Shown piece by piece: positions 33,303 to 42,664 of a stretch of DNA of 64,000 bases. The DNA is from Bog-473 sp963838835 (GTDB lineage: Bacteria > Actinomycetota > Acidimicrobiia > Acidimicrobiales > RAAP-2). The translations under genes and the position numbers were made by a program. Numbering within the stretch: the first letter of the stretch is position 1; every line of letters begins with the position of its first letter. The notes under the pieces are model-generated. The model saw nothing but the letters and a program-made list of their open reading frames with translations. It was not told the DNA's origin and ran no database searches. The stretch lies in contig CAWITA010000024.1 of the NCBI GenBank assembly GCA_963838835.1, positions 180,247 to 244,246 on the forward strand, written 5' to 3'.

Positions 33303-34673
33303 TCAGTTTGCCATCACAGGTCCGGCACCGATCGGCTTTGTCGCCGTCTCGATCTCGTCGCGGAGCGCCTTGAGCGCGGCGACGTAGATCTCCGAGAAGG
33401 TCGGGAACGGCTGGATCGTGTCGGCCAGAAGATCGAGTGGGAGGTGGGCGCGGATCGCCAGTGTGGCCTGTTGCAGCCATTCCCCTGCCTCGGGGCCGAG
33501 CGCATAGGCACCGGTCAGTCGCTCGCCGTCGCTGAGCAGCGTCAGGAAACCCTTGTCGTCGGCGTAGGAGTGCGTATAGGTGGCGGTCTTGGCGACTTTT
33601 GAGAGCGGGACCATGGCGCTAAAGCGTCCGGCGGCCGCGCCAACCGCCGCCGCCTGCGGGTCGGTATAGACGACCTGCGGAACGGCCTCGTAGTTGGCCT
33701 TGCGCGGGTTTCCGAGGATGTTCGCCGCGACCACCTCCCCCTGGTACTTGCCCACGTGAGTCAGAGGAAAGAGGCCGTTGACATCGCCGATCGCCCAGAG
33801 ACGCTCCGCCGCCCGCAGGTGTGCGTCGACCGGAATGCCGTGCGCGTCCGGCTCGACGCCGACGGTTTCGAGGCCGAGCCCGCGCACCCGCGGACGCCGG
33901 CCCGTTGCGACGAGCAGCCGATCGCCTTTCAGCTCCCGTCCGTCGTCCAACTCGAGAACGTAATCGTCTCCATCACGTCGCGCGCCGATCGCGTTTGCAG
34001 ACAGCACGAGCTCGATACCCTCGCCGCGTAGAACTTCGCCGAGCGCCTCGCCCAGTGGCGCCGGCTCCCGGGCAAGCACGTGCTCGGCCATGTCGGTGAC
34101 GGCCACCTCGCCGCCGAGACGACGCACGACTTGGGCCATTTCTACCCCGACGGGCCCGGCGCCGAGGATGAGCAGTCGGTGCGGAATGGCCTTCATGGAG
34201 GTCGCCTCGCGGTTCGTCCAGACGCCTTCGAGGTCGCGCAGGCCCGGCACGGGCGGCACAACCGGATCTGCGCCGTTCGCGAGGACGACGTGGTCGGCTG
34301 TGTGGCGCACCCCATCGACCTCGACGACGCCCGTACCGTCGAGGCGGCCAGTGCCGCGCAGCAGGCCGATGCCACGATCGGCCAACCAGCGCTCCTGACC
34401 GGCGTCGGAGTAGTCCGAGACCATGAAGTCACGCCATGCCAGCGCCGCGTCCACATCGACGTCGGCGCTCGCGGCTGCTTCTCGCGCCCCGTGGACCGCT
34501 TCGCCCGGCCGCAGCAGCGCCTTCGACGGAATGCACGCCCAGTACGAACACTCTCCGCCTACGAGCTCGCGTTCTACGATGGCGACGCGTAGGCCGCCCT
34601 CGGCCAGAGCGCCCGCGCAATGCTCTCCCGGCGAGCCGCCGCCGAGCACGATCACGTCGAATTCGTTGCTCAT
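33303..34673 (-). CDS. FAD-dependent pyridine nucleotide-disulphide oxidoreductase (CSYWAC subgroup)
   Basis: 456 residues. FDVIVLGGGSPGEHCAGALA is the FAD-binding start. GGECSYWACIPSKALLRP at about 38-55 replaces the usual CxxxxC site of lipoamide dehydrogenase or mercuric reductase (CLNVGC) with CSYWAC but keeps both cysteines. LLILGAGPVGVEMAQVVRRL binds NAD(P), and LWAIGDVNGLFPLTHVGKYQ the C-terminal FAD site. The partner His-Pro-Thr-Leu-Ser-Glu site reads PFPTFSEIY, without the base His. It is the third gene of an operon with a VOC protein and a 55-residue protein; its ATG overlaps the latter's stop. Electron acceptor unknown. Confidence 0.87.
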   Translation of the reverse strand: MSNEFDVIVLGGGSPGEHCAGALAEGGLRVAIVERELVGGECSYWACIPSKALLRPGEAVHGAREAAASADVDVDAALAWRDFMVSDYSDAGQERWLADRGIGLLRGTGRLDGTGVVEVDGVRHTADHVVLANGADPVVPPVPGLRDLEGVWTNREATSMKAIPHRLLILGAGPVGVEMAQVVRRLGGEVAVTDMAEHVLAREPAPLGEALGEVLRGEGIELVLSANAIGARRDGDDYVLELDDGRELKGDRLLVATGRRPRVRGLGLETVGVEPDAHGIPVDAHLRAAERLWAIGDVNGLFPLTHVGKYQGEVVAANILGNPRKANYEAVPQVVYTDPQAAAVGAAAGRFSAMVPLSKVAKTATYTHSYADDKGFLTLLSDGERLTGAYALGPEAGEWLQQATLAIRAHLPLDLLADTIQPFPTFSEIYVAALKALRDEIETATKPIGAGPVMAN

Positions 34674-34837
34674 GTCGGCAGCTCTTCGTTGGCGCTCTCT
34701 CGCACCATGTACAGCGCGTACCAGTCTGGCCAGTCTGGATCGGCCTTACCTATCCGCTGCTCGTGTTTCCCGTGTGCTTCCTCCGCCCTCCTCAGGGCGG
34801 CCGCGAGGTCGCTCACGGACTCGTACGTCGTGACCAT
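34670..34837 (-). CDS. Small 55-residue conserved-type protein
   Basis: Below usual gene-calling length. AAAGGAGACTCCG precedes the ATG at 34837; the protein starts MVTTYESVSDLAAALRRAEE and ends near DPDWPDWYALYMVRESANE, with stop TGA overlapping the flavoprotein ATG (ATGA). The helix, then the acidic DPDWPDWYA segment and Tyr/Met-rich end, resemble short proteins found next to VOC and oxidoreductase genes in actinobacteria. It lies 12 bases after the VOC stop. A modulating or partner role to the flavoprotein is inference. Confidence 0.75.
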   Translation of the reverse strand: MVTTYESVSDLAAALRRAEEAHGKHEQRIGKADPDWPDWYALYMVRESANEELPT

Positions 34838-34849
34838 CGGAGTCTCCTT

Positions 34850-35350
34850 TCAACGGCCGGCAAGCCGCGTCTTTATCTCTTGGAGCAGCCAACCGTTGCC
34901 GTCGGGATCGCTGAACGCGGCGAACGAGCCGTAATCGGCATGTGCCGGAGCCGGGCCGTTCAAGCGTCCCTGGCTCCCGGCGTGGTGGAAGACCCCCGTC
35001 ACGTCGTGGAACGTTTCGCCGACGGCGACACCGCGCCCGATCAGGTCTGCTCGCGAGTCCTCGATGTCGTAGACCGTGAGCTGCAGGCCCTGGGACGAGC
35101 CGGGAGGGGCTGACGTGATCCCCTTGCCGAAGATGATCGAGGAGGCGGAACCCGGAGGCGTGAGCTGCACGACCCGGTAGGCATCATCGACCGCAAGATC
35201 AGCGTCGAGTCGCCACCCCAGCGACTCGTAGAAATGCTTTGCACGATCGACATCGGAGACGGGCACGAGGACGACCTCGAGCCGCGCTTCCCCGGCCCGC
35301 ACCGGCGGAGTGCCCGCGCTGCTTTCGCTGCTCGCGTGGACGCTGCTCAT
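34850..35350 (-). CDS. VOC-family protein, first gene of a three-gene operon
   Basis: 166 residues from the second ATG at 35350, which has GGAGG five bases upstream; ATG 35362 is less well placed. EVVLVPVSDVDRAKHFYESL and LGWRLDADLAVDDAYRVVQL start the barrel; QLTVYDIEDSRADLIGRGV and FAAFSDPDGNGWLLQEIK finish it. The DPDGNxW turn is common in VOC proteins acting on unknown substrates. It is immediately upstream of the 55-residue gene and the flavoprotein. Confidence 0.83.
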   Translation of the reverse strand: MSSVHASSESSAGTPPVRAGEARLEVVLVPVSDVDRAKHFYESLGWRLDADLAVDDAYRVVQLTPPGSASSIIFGKGITSAPPGSSQGLQLTVYDIEDSRADLIGRGVAVGETFHDVTGVFHHAGSQGRLNGPAPAHADYGSFAAFSDPDGNGWLLQEIKTRLAGR

Positions 35351-35863
35351 CTCGGCCTCCATCTTTTATGGTGGCGCCTTGACAGGACGACGCAGCCGCG
35401 GCCACGACCGTGCGACGCGTGGCAACGACGATGGCTGCTCGAAAGCCTTCTTGGTTGCCCCCTCGACCGTTCTCCGGCCAAGGACGCCTCGTTGGCTGTT
35501 CACTTTTCCTCTCATGCGAGCGAAAGTCAAGGTGGTGACCTGGGTCGCCAAGCAATGACGTGTGCGGCGACCTGACCGGACTTGGCGCTCGATCACCGAG
35601 TCCAGGGCCAGGCTCCCTCGGCGGCCCGACGATCCGGGCTCGGTACGGGGCGTCGTCCGACGATTCATTCCAAGCCGCCAAGCCGGAGACGTGCCCGGGG
35701 TACATGCTTGCTGGTCCGACCCCCAAGGTCTCCGCCACTCGGCGAAACCAAATGGGCCATACTGTGTGAGCAGTCGTCACCAGGCGTTGGGCCGATGGCA
35801 AGAAAAGGGACGGGCGCCCGATTTCAGGGTGTCCCGGTGTCCGTAGCGGCCGGGGAGTGGATC
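35351..35863. other. Divergent intergenic stretch, nothing recognised
   Basis: Separates the VOC operon from the luciferase-like gene. Open frames continue upstream of the latter but lack family content. TTGACA at 35379-35384 (plus) is a -35-like hexamer with no matching -10 found. Confidence 0.4.
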
Positions 35864-36988
35864 GTGGAATTCGGGCTGTTCATCCAGGGGTACGTGCCGG
35901 AGTTCCGCCGAGTCGGCGACCCGGATGCCGAGCACCACGCTTTCGAGAACGAGCTCGCCGCCGTCGTGGCGGCCGACGCCGCCGGGTTCAAATACGTCTG
36001 GGCCACCGAGCACCACTTCCTCGACGAGTACTCGCACCTCTCAGCCAGCGATGTCGTGCTGGGCTATCTCGCTCACGCCACCACGAGGATCCACATCGGG
36101 TCGGGGATCTTCAACCCGCTCCCGCAGGTCAACCATCCGGCCAAGGTGGCTGAGCGCGTGGCCATGCTGGACCATCTCTCCGAAGGCCGGTTCGAGTTTG
36201 GCACGGGCCGGGGTGCAGGCAGTCACGAGATCCTCGGCTTTCTGCCCGGCACCGAGAATCTGGACATCACCCGTGAGATTTGGGAAGACGTGATCGGCGA
36301 GTTCCCGAAGATGTGGATGGAGGACACCTACCCGGGCTACGAGGGCACGTACTGGTCCTTACCCCCGCGCAAGGTTCTCCCCAAGCCGTACGTGAAGCCG
36401 CATCCGCCCATGTGGTATGCCGCCGGAAATCCCAGCAGTTGGGAAATGGCCGCCCACAAGGGCCTGGGAGTGCTCGGGTTCGGCATCGGGAACCTCGCGG
36501 CGCTCGAGAAGACGCGCGACACCTACAAGAAAGCGATCTTGGGGGCCGAGCCGGTCGGCGCCTTTGTCAACGACAACGTCATGGTGTGCACCGCTGCGTA
36601 CGTCGCCGAGGACGGGCAACGGGCCCGGCAACAGTTGATCGACCACCGCCCGAATTATCTCACCTCGAACGTGTTTCGGTACCACGACACGTTCCCGCGG
36701 CCACCCCTCGTGCCGGCGTGGCCCGAATTGATCCCCGACTACACGCTGGAAACGATCGAGATGGGGATCGAAGCCGGTGCATTGATCGTGGGTGACCCGA
36801 GCGAGGCGTTGACCCAGTGCCGACGTTGGGAGGAAGCCGGGCTCGACCAGCTCGTCTTCGGCATTGGTCCGGCCACACGAGAAGACACACTCGAGATGAT
36901 CCGCCTGATCGGCGAGCATGTCATCCCGGTGATCGACACGGATCCCGAGCACCGCACGTCACGTCAGCGAGCCGGCGAACCGTCCTGA
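35864..36988 (+). CDS. Luciferase-like monooxygenase (LLM class, FMN or F420)
   Basis: 374 residues from GTG 35864, with GGGGAG about eight bases upstream. Start is MEFGLFIQGYVPEFRRVGDP; the longer frame adds sequence unlike the family. WATEHHFLDEYSHLSASDVV and RIHIGSGIFNPLPQVNHPAK, then GRFEFGTGRGAGSHEILGF, are typical of bacterial luciferase-like TIM-barrel monooxygenases. They oxygenate substrates with reduced flavin or F420H2. No dedicated reductase adjoins. Convergent with the SBP/aldehyde dehydrogenase operon. Confidence 0.9.
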   Translation: MEFGLFIQGYVPEFRRVGDPDAEHHAFENELAAVVAADAAGFKYVWATEHHFLDEYSHLSASDVVLGYLAHATTRIHIGSGIFNPLPQVNHPAKVAERVAMLDHLSEGRFEFGTGRGAGSHEILGFLPGTENLDITREIWEDVIGEFPKMWMEDTYPGYEGTYWSLPPRKVLPKPYVKPHPPMWYAAGNPSSWEMAAHKGLGVLGFGIGNLAALEKTRDTYKKAILGAEPVGAFVNDNVMVCTAAYVAEDGQRARQQLIDHRPNYLTSNVFRYHDTFPRPPLVPAWPELIPDYTLETIEMGIEAGALIVGDPSEALTQCRRWEEAGLDQLVFGIGPATREDTLEMIRLIGEHVIPVIDTDPEHRTSRQRAGEPS

Positions 36989-37033
36989 CGCGCTCGGGAG
37001 GGCGTGGGTCCGCTCCATCCCCCGAACCTCACC

Positions 37034-38431
37034 TCACAAGGCAGCCAGTTGCTGCTGCTCCTGCTTCGTCAGGTGGACGACGTTCTTCGGATTGCAGTTC
37101 CAGATCGACTGGGTGGGCTGGGTGACCGCCTTGTCGTACACGAACCGGTCGGGCTCGGCTTTGAGCAGGGCGAAGCAGGGCGAGGGCTGGGGGTTCCCGT
37201 TGGACAGGCTCAAGCTCGCGATCGGCGCCTGAATACCTCCGGCGTCCCAGTTCTTGGTGGCGGCGGCGTGGCTCAAGACGCACGAGACCGTCAAGTCCGG
37301 GCCACAGGCCGAGGCGGAGCGCGCCCACAAGAGCCACGACTCTGCGCCCTCCTCGTCGTCGAAGTCGATGGCGTCGCCCTTGGCGTAGGTGTGCATGACG
37401 CTGACGAGCTGCTCGGTCGAGGGGTTCTGCGATGCCATCTCGAGCGGCCACCATGAAGTCTCGACGTAGACGGGGGGGAGGCCAGGGTTGGCCGCCACGG
37501 CGCTCGTGGTCGCGGAGCTGTAGAACTGGACTCCGAGAAGGACGAAAGCAGGGTGGTAGCCGGCGGTGGTCATCGCCTGGAAGTAGGGAGCGATGTTGTC
37601 GTCCAAGGAGGGCCAGAGGGCTTCGACCCCCTTGCTCTGGGCCTCCTCGACGTAAGGCGCCCAGTCGGTCACCGCGATCGGCGGCTCCTGGAAGTCGATG
37701 ACCTTCCACCCCTGCGCCTCTGCGCCGAACTCGTACTTGCGCTCGGGCTCGAGGACCGACGGGGTGTTCGATCCGCCCATCCCCGCCTTCTCGACCGCCT
37801 GCGGGTACGCCTTGGCCAGCGTCCGGAACCATCCGGAGGACCAGGTGTACGTATTGCCACCCCCGGGACTGACCTGATCGGAGGCAACCTCGGCCGCGTC
37901 GGAGGCGAGGTAACCGCTGATCTGGCCCAGCCCGCACTGCTCTCGTATCGGGACGGAAGGCTGGTCGAGCGCCATGCCGCCCCCCACCGCCATGAAGTCG
38001 CTCTGGCAGGCCTGCTCGGTCACCTGCGCCGCGTTGAACAGAGCCGCATCGCGGTCGTCGATCACGATGTGGCGCCCGTCGATGCCTCCCGAAGCGTTGC
38101 ACCACCCCGCGAACGCAACGGCCTGTTGCACGAGCTCTTCCTCGAGTCCGGGCTCAACCGTGTTGGCGGCATCGTTGAACACGGCGATGCGGATGGTCCG
38201 GGGCCCCACCCCGCGCACCGACGAGGCACCCCCTTCCCCCGGTTCGCAGATTTTGCCCACTCCTGGCCACACCCCGTTGGTCGCGAGGCTCGACCTGACG
38301 GCGCGGCTGGCCGACGTCGCAGCGCCAGAGGGCATCGAGGAAAAGGCGACAGACGACCCAGCGAACATCGCCGTGACGATGGCGAGGTGTAGGCCCATCC
38401 GCCGCGATCTGGTGAGTCCGACACCGCCCAT
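37034..38431 (-). CDS. ABC-type periplasmic substrate-binding protein (type 1, branched-chain-like)
   Basis: 465 residues from ATG 38431, five bases after the aldehyde dehydrogenase stop. Signal peptide: RRMGLHLAIVTAMFAGSSVA. GPRTIRIAVFNDAANTVEPG opens the type-1 fold; FAGWCNASGGIDGRHIVIDD and AVGGGMALDQPSVPIREQCG fit the Leu/Ile/Val-binding family. WNCNPKNVVHLTKQEQ ends it. No lipobox Cys is seen, so anchoring may differ. Translocation genes are not adjacent; with an aldehyde dehydrogenase it may bring in an aldehyde-yielding substrate, by inference. Confidence 0.82.
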   Translation of the reverse strand: MGGVGLTRSRRMGLHLAIVTAMFAGSSVAFSSMPSGAATSASRAVRSSLATNGVWPGVGKICEPGEGGASSVRGVGPRTIRIAVFNDAANTVEPGLEEELVQQAVAFAGWCNASGGIDGRHIVIDDRDAALFNAAQVTEQACQSDFMAVGGGMALDQPSVPIREQCGLGQISGYLASDAAEVASDQVSPGGGNTYTWSSGWFRTLAKAYPQAVEKAGMGGSNTPSVLEPERKYEFGAEAQGWKVIDFQEPPIAVTDWAPYVEEAQSKGVEALWPSLDDNIAPYFQAMTTAGYHPAFVLLGVQFYSSATTSAVAANPGLPPVYVETSWWPLEMASQNPSTEQLVSVMHTYAKGDAIDFDDEEGAESWLLWARSASACGPDLTVSCVLSHAAATKNWDAGGIQAPIASLSLSNGNPQPSPCFALLKAEPDRFVYDKAVTQPTQSIWNCNPKNVVHLTKQEQQQLAAL

Positions 38432-38435
38432 GGGA

Positions 38436-39929
38436 TCACGTGGGTGGGCGGTACTCCGACGGGGGCTGTTCGAGTATGACTGTCTTGGTCTCCAAGAACG
38501 GCAGCAAGCCCTCGGTTCCCCCCTCGCGACCGATGCCCGATTGCTTGAAGCCGCCGAAAGCGATGGAGAAGTCGGTGCGGAACGAGTTGTGTCCGACCGT
38601 CCCGGAGCGAAGCTGGCCGGCGACGACTCGAGCTCTGTCTGCATCGTTCGTGAAGACGGAAGCGTTCAGTCCGTAGATGGTGTCGTTGGCGATGGCCACC
38701 GCGTCTCGTTCGTCCTGGGCCGGGATCACACTGACGACAGGGCCGAAGATCTCCTCCCGGGCGATCGTCTGTGAGTTCTCGACATTGCTAAAGACCGTCG
38801 GCTCCACGAACCAGCCCTTGTCGAGGTGCTTTGGTCGTCCGCCGCCGGTGGCCAGCGTCGCGCCCTCGGCGACGCCCTTCTCGATGTAGCCCAGCACCCG
38901 GTCCCGCTGCCGACTGACGGCCAATGGTCCCATCTGTGACTCCGGATCGAACGGATTGCCGACTCTGACCTGGGAGAACGCGTCGACCAGCGCTTCGACC
39001 AGTTCGTCGTGACGATGGTGTGACACGACGATTCTGGTGAGTGACGAGCAGACCTGGCCCGACAGCATGCACTCCGCCTGGGCCAGTCTGCGGGCCGTCA
39101 TCCCCAGGTCAACGTCATCGAGCACGACCGCGGCGGACTTGCCGCCGAGTTCGAGGGTGCAGCGGGCGATCCGCTCACCACAGATCGAGGCAATCCGGCG
39201 GCCGGCCGCCGTCGACCCGGTGAACGTGATCTTGTCCACCCCGGGGTCGCGCACCAGCAGCTCGGAAACCTGGCGATCAGCGGTGACCACGTTGAGCACT
39301 CCGGGCGGGAGGCCGATCTCTTCGGCGACCTCGGCGACCAGGTACCCTTCGCCGGGCGCCTCGGGCGAAGACTTCAGGACGACGGTGCATCCGGCGATGA
39401 GGGCGGGAGCGATCTTGTAGCTAATGAGCCCTAACGGCCCGTTCCAGGGGATGATGGCTCCGATCACGCCGACCGGCTCTCGAACGAGCAGCCCGAAACC
39501 GGGAGAGCTGGGTTGGGCCTCTTCCTCCCACGCGAAGGTGTCGGCGAGGCCGGCGTAGAAGTCGAACGTGCCCGCGGCACCGGTGGCCGCGCCGTACGCG
39601 ATCCTGTGCAGCACACCGGACTCGCGGGGCCAGATTTGCCCGATGTCCTCCGCTCTGGCTGCGAGCCCCGCGCCGAGGGCGCGGAGGTACACCGCCCGCT
39701 CGGCGTGGGTCAGACGCGGCCAAGGACCTTCGTCGAAGGCCGCTCGAGCTGCAGCAACCGCCCTCGCCATATCGGCCTCTTGTGCCTCGGCGACGCTGAA
39801 GAAGTGCTGCTCGGTGGCCGAATCGATGACGTCGATCCTGGCGTCGGACGCCGGGGCAACCCATTCGCCGCCGATGAAGAACCGGTCGGCGTGGCGCAGA
39901 ACCTGTGCACTGTCGCTCGTGATGGTCAT
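38436..39929 (-). CDS. Aldehyde dehydrogenase family protein
   Basis: 497 residues, standard for the family. RFFIGGEWVAPASDARIDV is the N-terminus, PVGVIGAIIPWNGPLGLIS and PALIAGCTVVLKSSPEAP the NAD-binding region. TLELGGKSAAVVLDDVDLG carries the catalytic Glu and SGQVCSSLTRIVVSHHRH the catalytic Cys (about residue 295). EEIFGPVVSVIPAQDERDAV completes the fold. It oxidises an aldehyde to an acid with NAD(P). Its stop is four bases before the substrate-binding protein's start. Confidence 0.95.
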   Translation of the reverse strand: MTITSDSAQVLRHADRFFIGGEWVAPASDARIDVIDSATEQHFFSVAEAQEADMARAVAAARAAFDEGPWPRLTHAERAVYLRALGAGLAARAEDIGQIWPRESGVLHRIAYGAATGAAGTFDFYAGLADTFAWEEEAQPSSPGFGLLVREPVGVIGAIIPWNGPLGLISYKIAPALIAGCTVVLKSSPEAPGEGYLVAEVAEEIGLPPGVLNVVTADRQVSELLVRDPGVDKITFTGSTAAGRRIASICGERIARCTLELGGKSAAVVLDDVDLGMTARRLAQAECMLSGQVCSSLTRIVVSHHRHDELVEALVDAFSQVRVGNPFDPESQMGPLAVSRQRDRVLGYIEKGVAEGATLATGGGRPKHLDKGWFVEPTVFSNVENSQTIAREEIFGPVVSVIPAQDERDAVAIANDTIYGLNASVFTNDADRARVVAGQLRSGTVGHNSFRTDFSIAFGGFKQSGIGREGGTEGLLPFLETKTVILEQPPSEYRPPT

Positions 39930-40207
39930 AGGGAGGCTCCTCTCGTCTGGCAGCCCAACACGCGGTCAAGGCTGAGATCGATGTGGCTCGTCGGTTCAGA
40001 CTTCAGACGGCTGATCACCGCTTCACGGTAGCGCCTTGCTGGCTCGGCGGGGAGTGCTCGGAAGAGGCCGCCCGGGATCACCGTCCTGGTACGGAGGAGC
40101 GCAGAACCCGGGGGTCGCTTTCTCACGAGAGCGTGGCCGGTCAGCATTCCGCTGGCACCGATCGGACAGTCACACTGCCGTCCCGCCCTGGTCTCAGTGT
40201 TCGGCTC
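39930..40207. other. Intergenic stretch, nothing recognised
   Basis: Between two minus-strand genes. The aldehyde dehydrogenase promoter is expected here. Confidence 0.35.
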
Positions 40208-41335
40208 TCAGTGCTCGGCGACCTCACCGATTGGGAGAACCGTGCACTCGGTCTGGGTCGGGTCGCTCTCGGGGAGCAGGAAACGCCAAAAGATCGTTCC
40301 GGAGCGGTGGCCCTCACAATCCAGCCAATTCGGTACACCCGGATCCTCGTGCGCGATCACGATGCGATAGCGACCGTCAGGTTCGAGCCGAATCTGGGAC
40401 TGATTGAGGGAGGAGCGGCGGGACCGATACTCAAGCGTCTGCATGTGGCGGTTCCAGAGCATGACATTGGCGAACGGACACGACGGAAGAATCCCCGTCA
40501 TCAACAATGCCTCACCGGGATCGAGCTGCCACCGCCCCATTGCGTAAAAGATGTCGGCGGCACCGGGCACCGGCAGGCCAGAATCTCGAAAGCTGAACGG
40601 CGCCGGGAGGACGTTTGCGTCACGGGAGACGAACGGGGCCGGAGACGGCGTATCGGGCAGCGGCTGACCGATGGTGGTTTGGCGTAGGAAGGCCAGACCC
40701 TCTTGCATCCGTTCCGAGAACGCCTCGTCGCTGAGGGGGGGTGGCGGGTCGACGTCGTCCAGCATCTCGATATCCATCCGTACCGTCACGGCGGCATCGT
40801 TCTGTGCGGAGGTTCCGAGCTGGAAATAGCTGCGGACCACAATGCAGTGGGCAGCGGGATCGAGGCGCAACCAGTTTCCGCTCTGCTCGGCCGCGCTGAG
40901 CGTCAACGTGTACGAACCGTCCTGGTCGATGACGAACTGTCGGTCGTTGATGTCACCGAGAAGCGGCCCGGCCATGGCTCCGTCGAGCGCGCGTCCGTGG
41001 ACGGTGAATGACGTGTAACACTCGCGGTCGACGCGCCCGAAGATCCGGTAGGAGCGAGACCCCGAGATACGGGCGTAGTGATAGATGGCGTCGGGATTAT
41101 CGCCTTGGAGTTTGCGACTCGGCGAGACGATCGACGCCAATCTTGGATGGTCAGGATCCGCTTCGAAGAACAGCTCGGATGCCGCCGAGAGCAGCTGGCC
41201 GACGTACCGGTAGCCCTCAACGACATCGAGAGGGTCCGTGAAACGCTCTTCGCTGAGGACGTACCCATCCCGTATGTGCTGCAGGGTGGAGATGAGCTCA
41301 TCGAATGCAGCACTGCTCTTGGGAGCGTGGTTCAT
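40208..41335 (-). CDS. DUF1214-domain protein
   Basis: 375 residues. PDAIYHYARISGSRSYRIFG is a typical DUF1254/DUF1214-type segment where substrate pockets form; ALLMTGILPSCPFANVMLWN, HMQTLEYRSRRSSLNQSQIR and DGRYRIVIAHEDPGVPNWLD mark the C-terminal DUF1214 domain. The family has no assigned reaction; members in actinobacteria are often near steroid or sulphate-ester genes. Divergent from a sulfotransferase 87 bases away, sharing one operator-like repeat. Confidence 0.82.
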   Translation of the reverse strand: MNHAPKSSAAFDELISTLQHIRDGYVLSEERFTDPLDVVEGYRYVGQLLSAASELFFEADPDHPRLASIVSPSRKLQGDNPDAIYHYARISGSRSYRIFGRVDRECYTSFTVHGRALDGAMAGPLLGDINDRQFVIDQDGSYTLTLSAAEQSGNWLRLDPAAHCIVVRSYFQLGTSAQNDAAVTVRMDIEMLDDVDPPPPLSDEAFSERMQEGLAFLRQTTIGQPLPDTPSPAPFVSRDANVLPAPFSFRDSGLPVPGAADIFYAMGRWQLDPGEALLMTGILPSCPFANVMLWNRHMQTLEYRSRRSSLNQSQIRLEPDGRYRIVIAHEDPGVPNWLDCEGHRSGTIFWRFLLPESDPTQTECTVLPIGEVAEH

Positions 41336-41400
41336 ATTCGTCGTACTTCCATCGTTCCGTCAGCACCGGGCCGCATCGGCAAGCGTGCCGTTCAGAAGTG

Positions 41401-41424
41401 ACGATAGTGTATTGAGGTAATCGT
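41401..41424. promoter_or_regulatory. Inverted repeat between DUF1214 and sulfotransferase genes
   Basis: ACGAT-N14-ATCGT is an inverted repeat, with outer TGAC/GTGACA letters partly extending it. It ends at the sulfotransferase GTG start and lies 66 bases from the divergent DUF1214 start. It fits a shared operator, but no regulator gene is adjacent. Confidence 0.35.
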
Positions 41425-42601
41425 GACAGCCTCTTCCCAACTGCAGCAGGCCTCTCTGCTCGCCCGCGCCACGAGCGAGACGGGGCTCTCGGATCTCGGC
41501 GAGCACTCATGGGAGGAGGGGCTCGACCGCCTTGTCCGTTCCCTCCGGCACGAGGGCGATCTGAGCGAAGTCGGCGAGGGCGTCGCGGCAGCCATGATCG
41601 TTGACTTCTTGAAGAGTCGACTCTGGGTAACCGACTGGCACCATCGCCACCCGGAGATCGCCAGCTCAGAGGTTTCCGACCCGGTGTTGGTCATCGGCCA
41701 GCCGCGAACCGGCACAACGATCCTTTTCGATCTGTTGGCCCAGGACCCGCGGTTCCGAGTACCGCTCACGTGGGAAGTCGCACAGCCACATCCACCGCCG
41801 GAGACCGCCACCTACCGCACCGATGCTCGGATCGAGGATTCCGCCGTCGCCCAAGCCATGACCGAGTCCTTGATCCCCGGCTTCCAGGCGATCCACCCGT
41901 CCGGGCCTCTGCGGGGTCAGGAGTGCGTTGCCATCACCGCCGGGGACTTCCGAAGTCTGCTGTTCTCCACGGCCTTCCGCGTGCCGAGCTACAGTCGCTG
42001 GGTGGTGTGGGAGGCCGACATGGCTCCGGCCTATCGATACCACCGCAGGTTCTTGCAGGTCCTGCAATGGCGCCACCCCGGCGAGCGGTGGCTGCTCAAG
42101 TCCCCCGCCCATCAGTGGTGTCTCGGCACCCTCTTCACCGAGTATGCCAATGCCACCATCGTTCACACCCATCGTGATCCCCTCAAGGTGCTCGCCTCGA
42201 CGGCCTCGCTCACCGCACATTTGCAGCGTCTGGCCCGCGCGCGGACATCCATCCCCGATCAGGCCGCGGAGTGGGTCGATTACCTGGTCGAGGGCAACAA
42301 CCGCTCCGTGACCGCCCGCGTGGACGGCACGGTGCCAGCGGGGCGTGCCATCGACCTGCACCTCAGCGCGCTCATGAGCGATCCCTGGGGGACGATTGCG
42401 GGTGTCTACGAGCAGCTGGGGCTGACGCTCCAGCCCGAGGTGGAGGACGCCATGCGCGTCTTCTATGACGACAACCCAGCGGACAAGCACGGCGTCCACC
42501 GCTACACGTTTTCGGCCACCGGGCTCGACGTGGGTGAGGTGCGTCGCCGCACTCGGCGCTATGAGGACTACTTCGAGGTACCGCAGGAAGCGCTGGGCTG
42601 A
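41423..42601 (+). CDS. Sulfotransferase family protein (PAPS-dependent)
   Basis: 392 residues from GTG 41423. VLVIGQPRTGTTILFDLLAQ at about 91-110 is the 5'-phosphosulphate-binding loop of actinobacterial sulfotransferases (PxxGTT). RWLLKSPAHQWCLGTLF and IVHTHRDPLKVLASTASLTA carry the 3'-phosphate site, the latter with the characteristic R-D-P. The family transfers sulphate from PAPS to a lipid or metabolite hydroxyl. Divergent from DUF1214. Acceptor not predictable. Confidence 0.9.
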   Translation: MTASSQLQQASLLARATSETGLSDLGEHSWEEGLDRLVRSLRHEGDLSEVGEGVAAAMIVDFLKSRLWVTDWHHRHPEIASSEVSDPVLVIGQPRTGTTILFDLLAQDPRFRVPLTWEVAQPHPPPETATYRTDARIEDSAVAQAMTESLIPGFQAIHPSGPLRGQECVAITAGDFRSLLFSTAFRVPSYSRWVVWEADMAPAYRYHRRFLQVLQWRHPGERWLLKSPAHQWCLGTLFTEYANATIVHTHRDPLKVLASTASLTAHLQRLARARTSIPDQAAEWVDYLVEGNNRSVTARVDGTVPAGRAIDLHLSALMSDPWGTIAGVYEQLGLTLQPEVEDAMRVFYDDNPADKHGVHRYTFSATGLDVGEVRRRTRRYEDYFEVPQEALG

Positions 42602-42664
42602 CGTCGCTCGGCGGGCTGAGCGCCCGCCGTCGAGCCCGATATCAGGCGCCCAGAGCCAGCTGGA

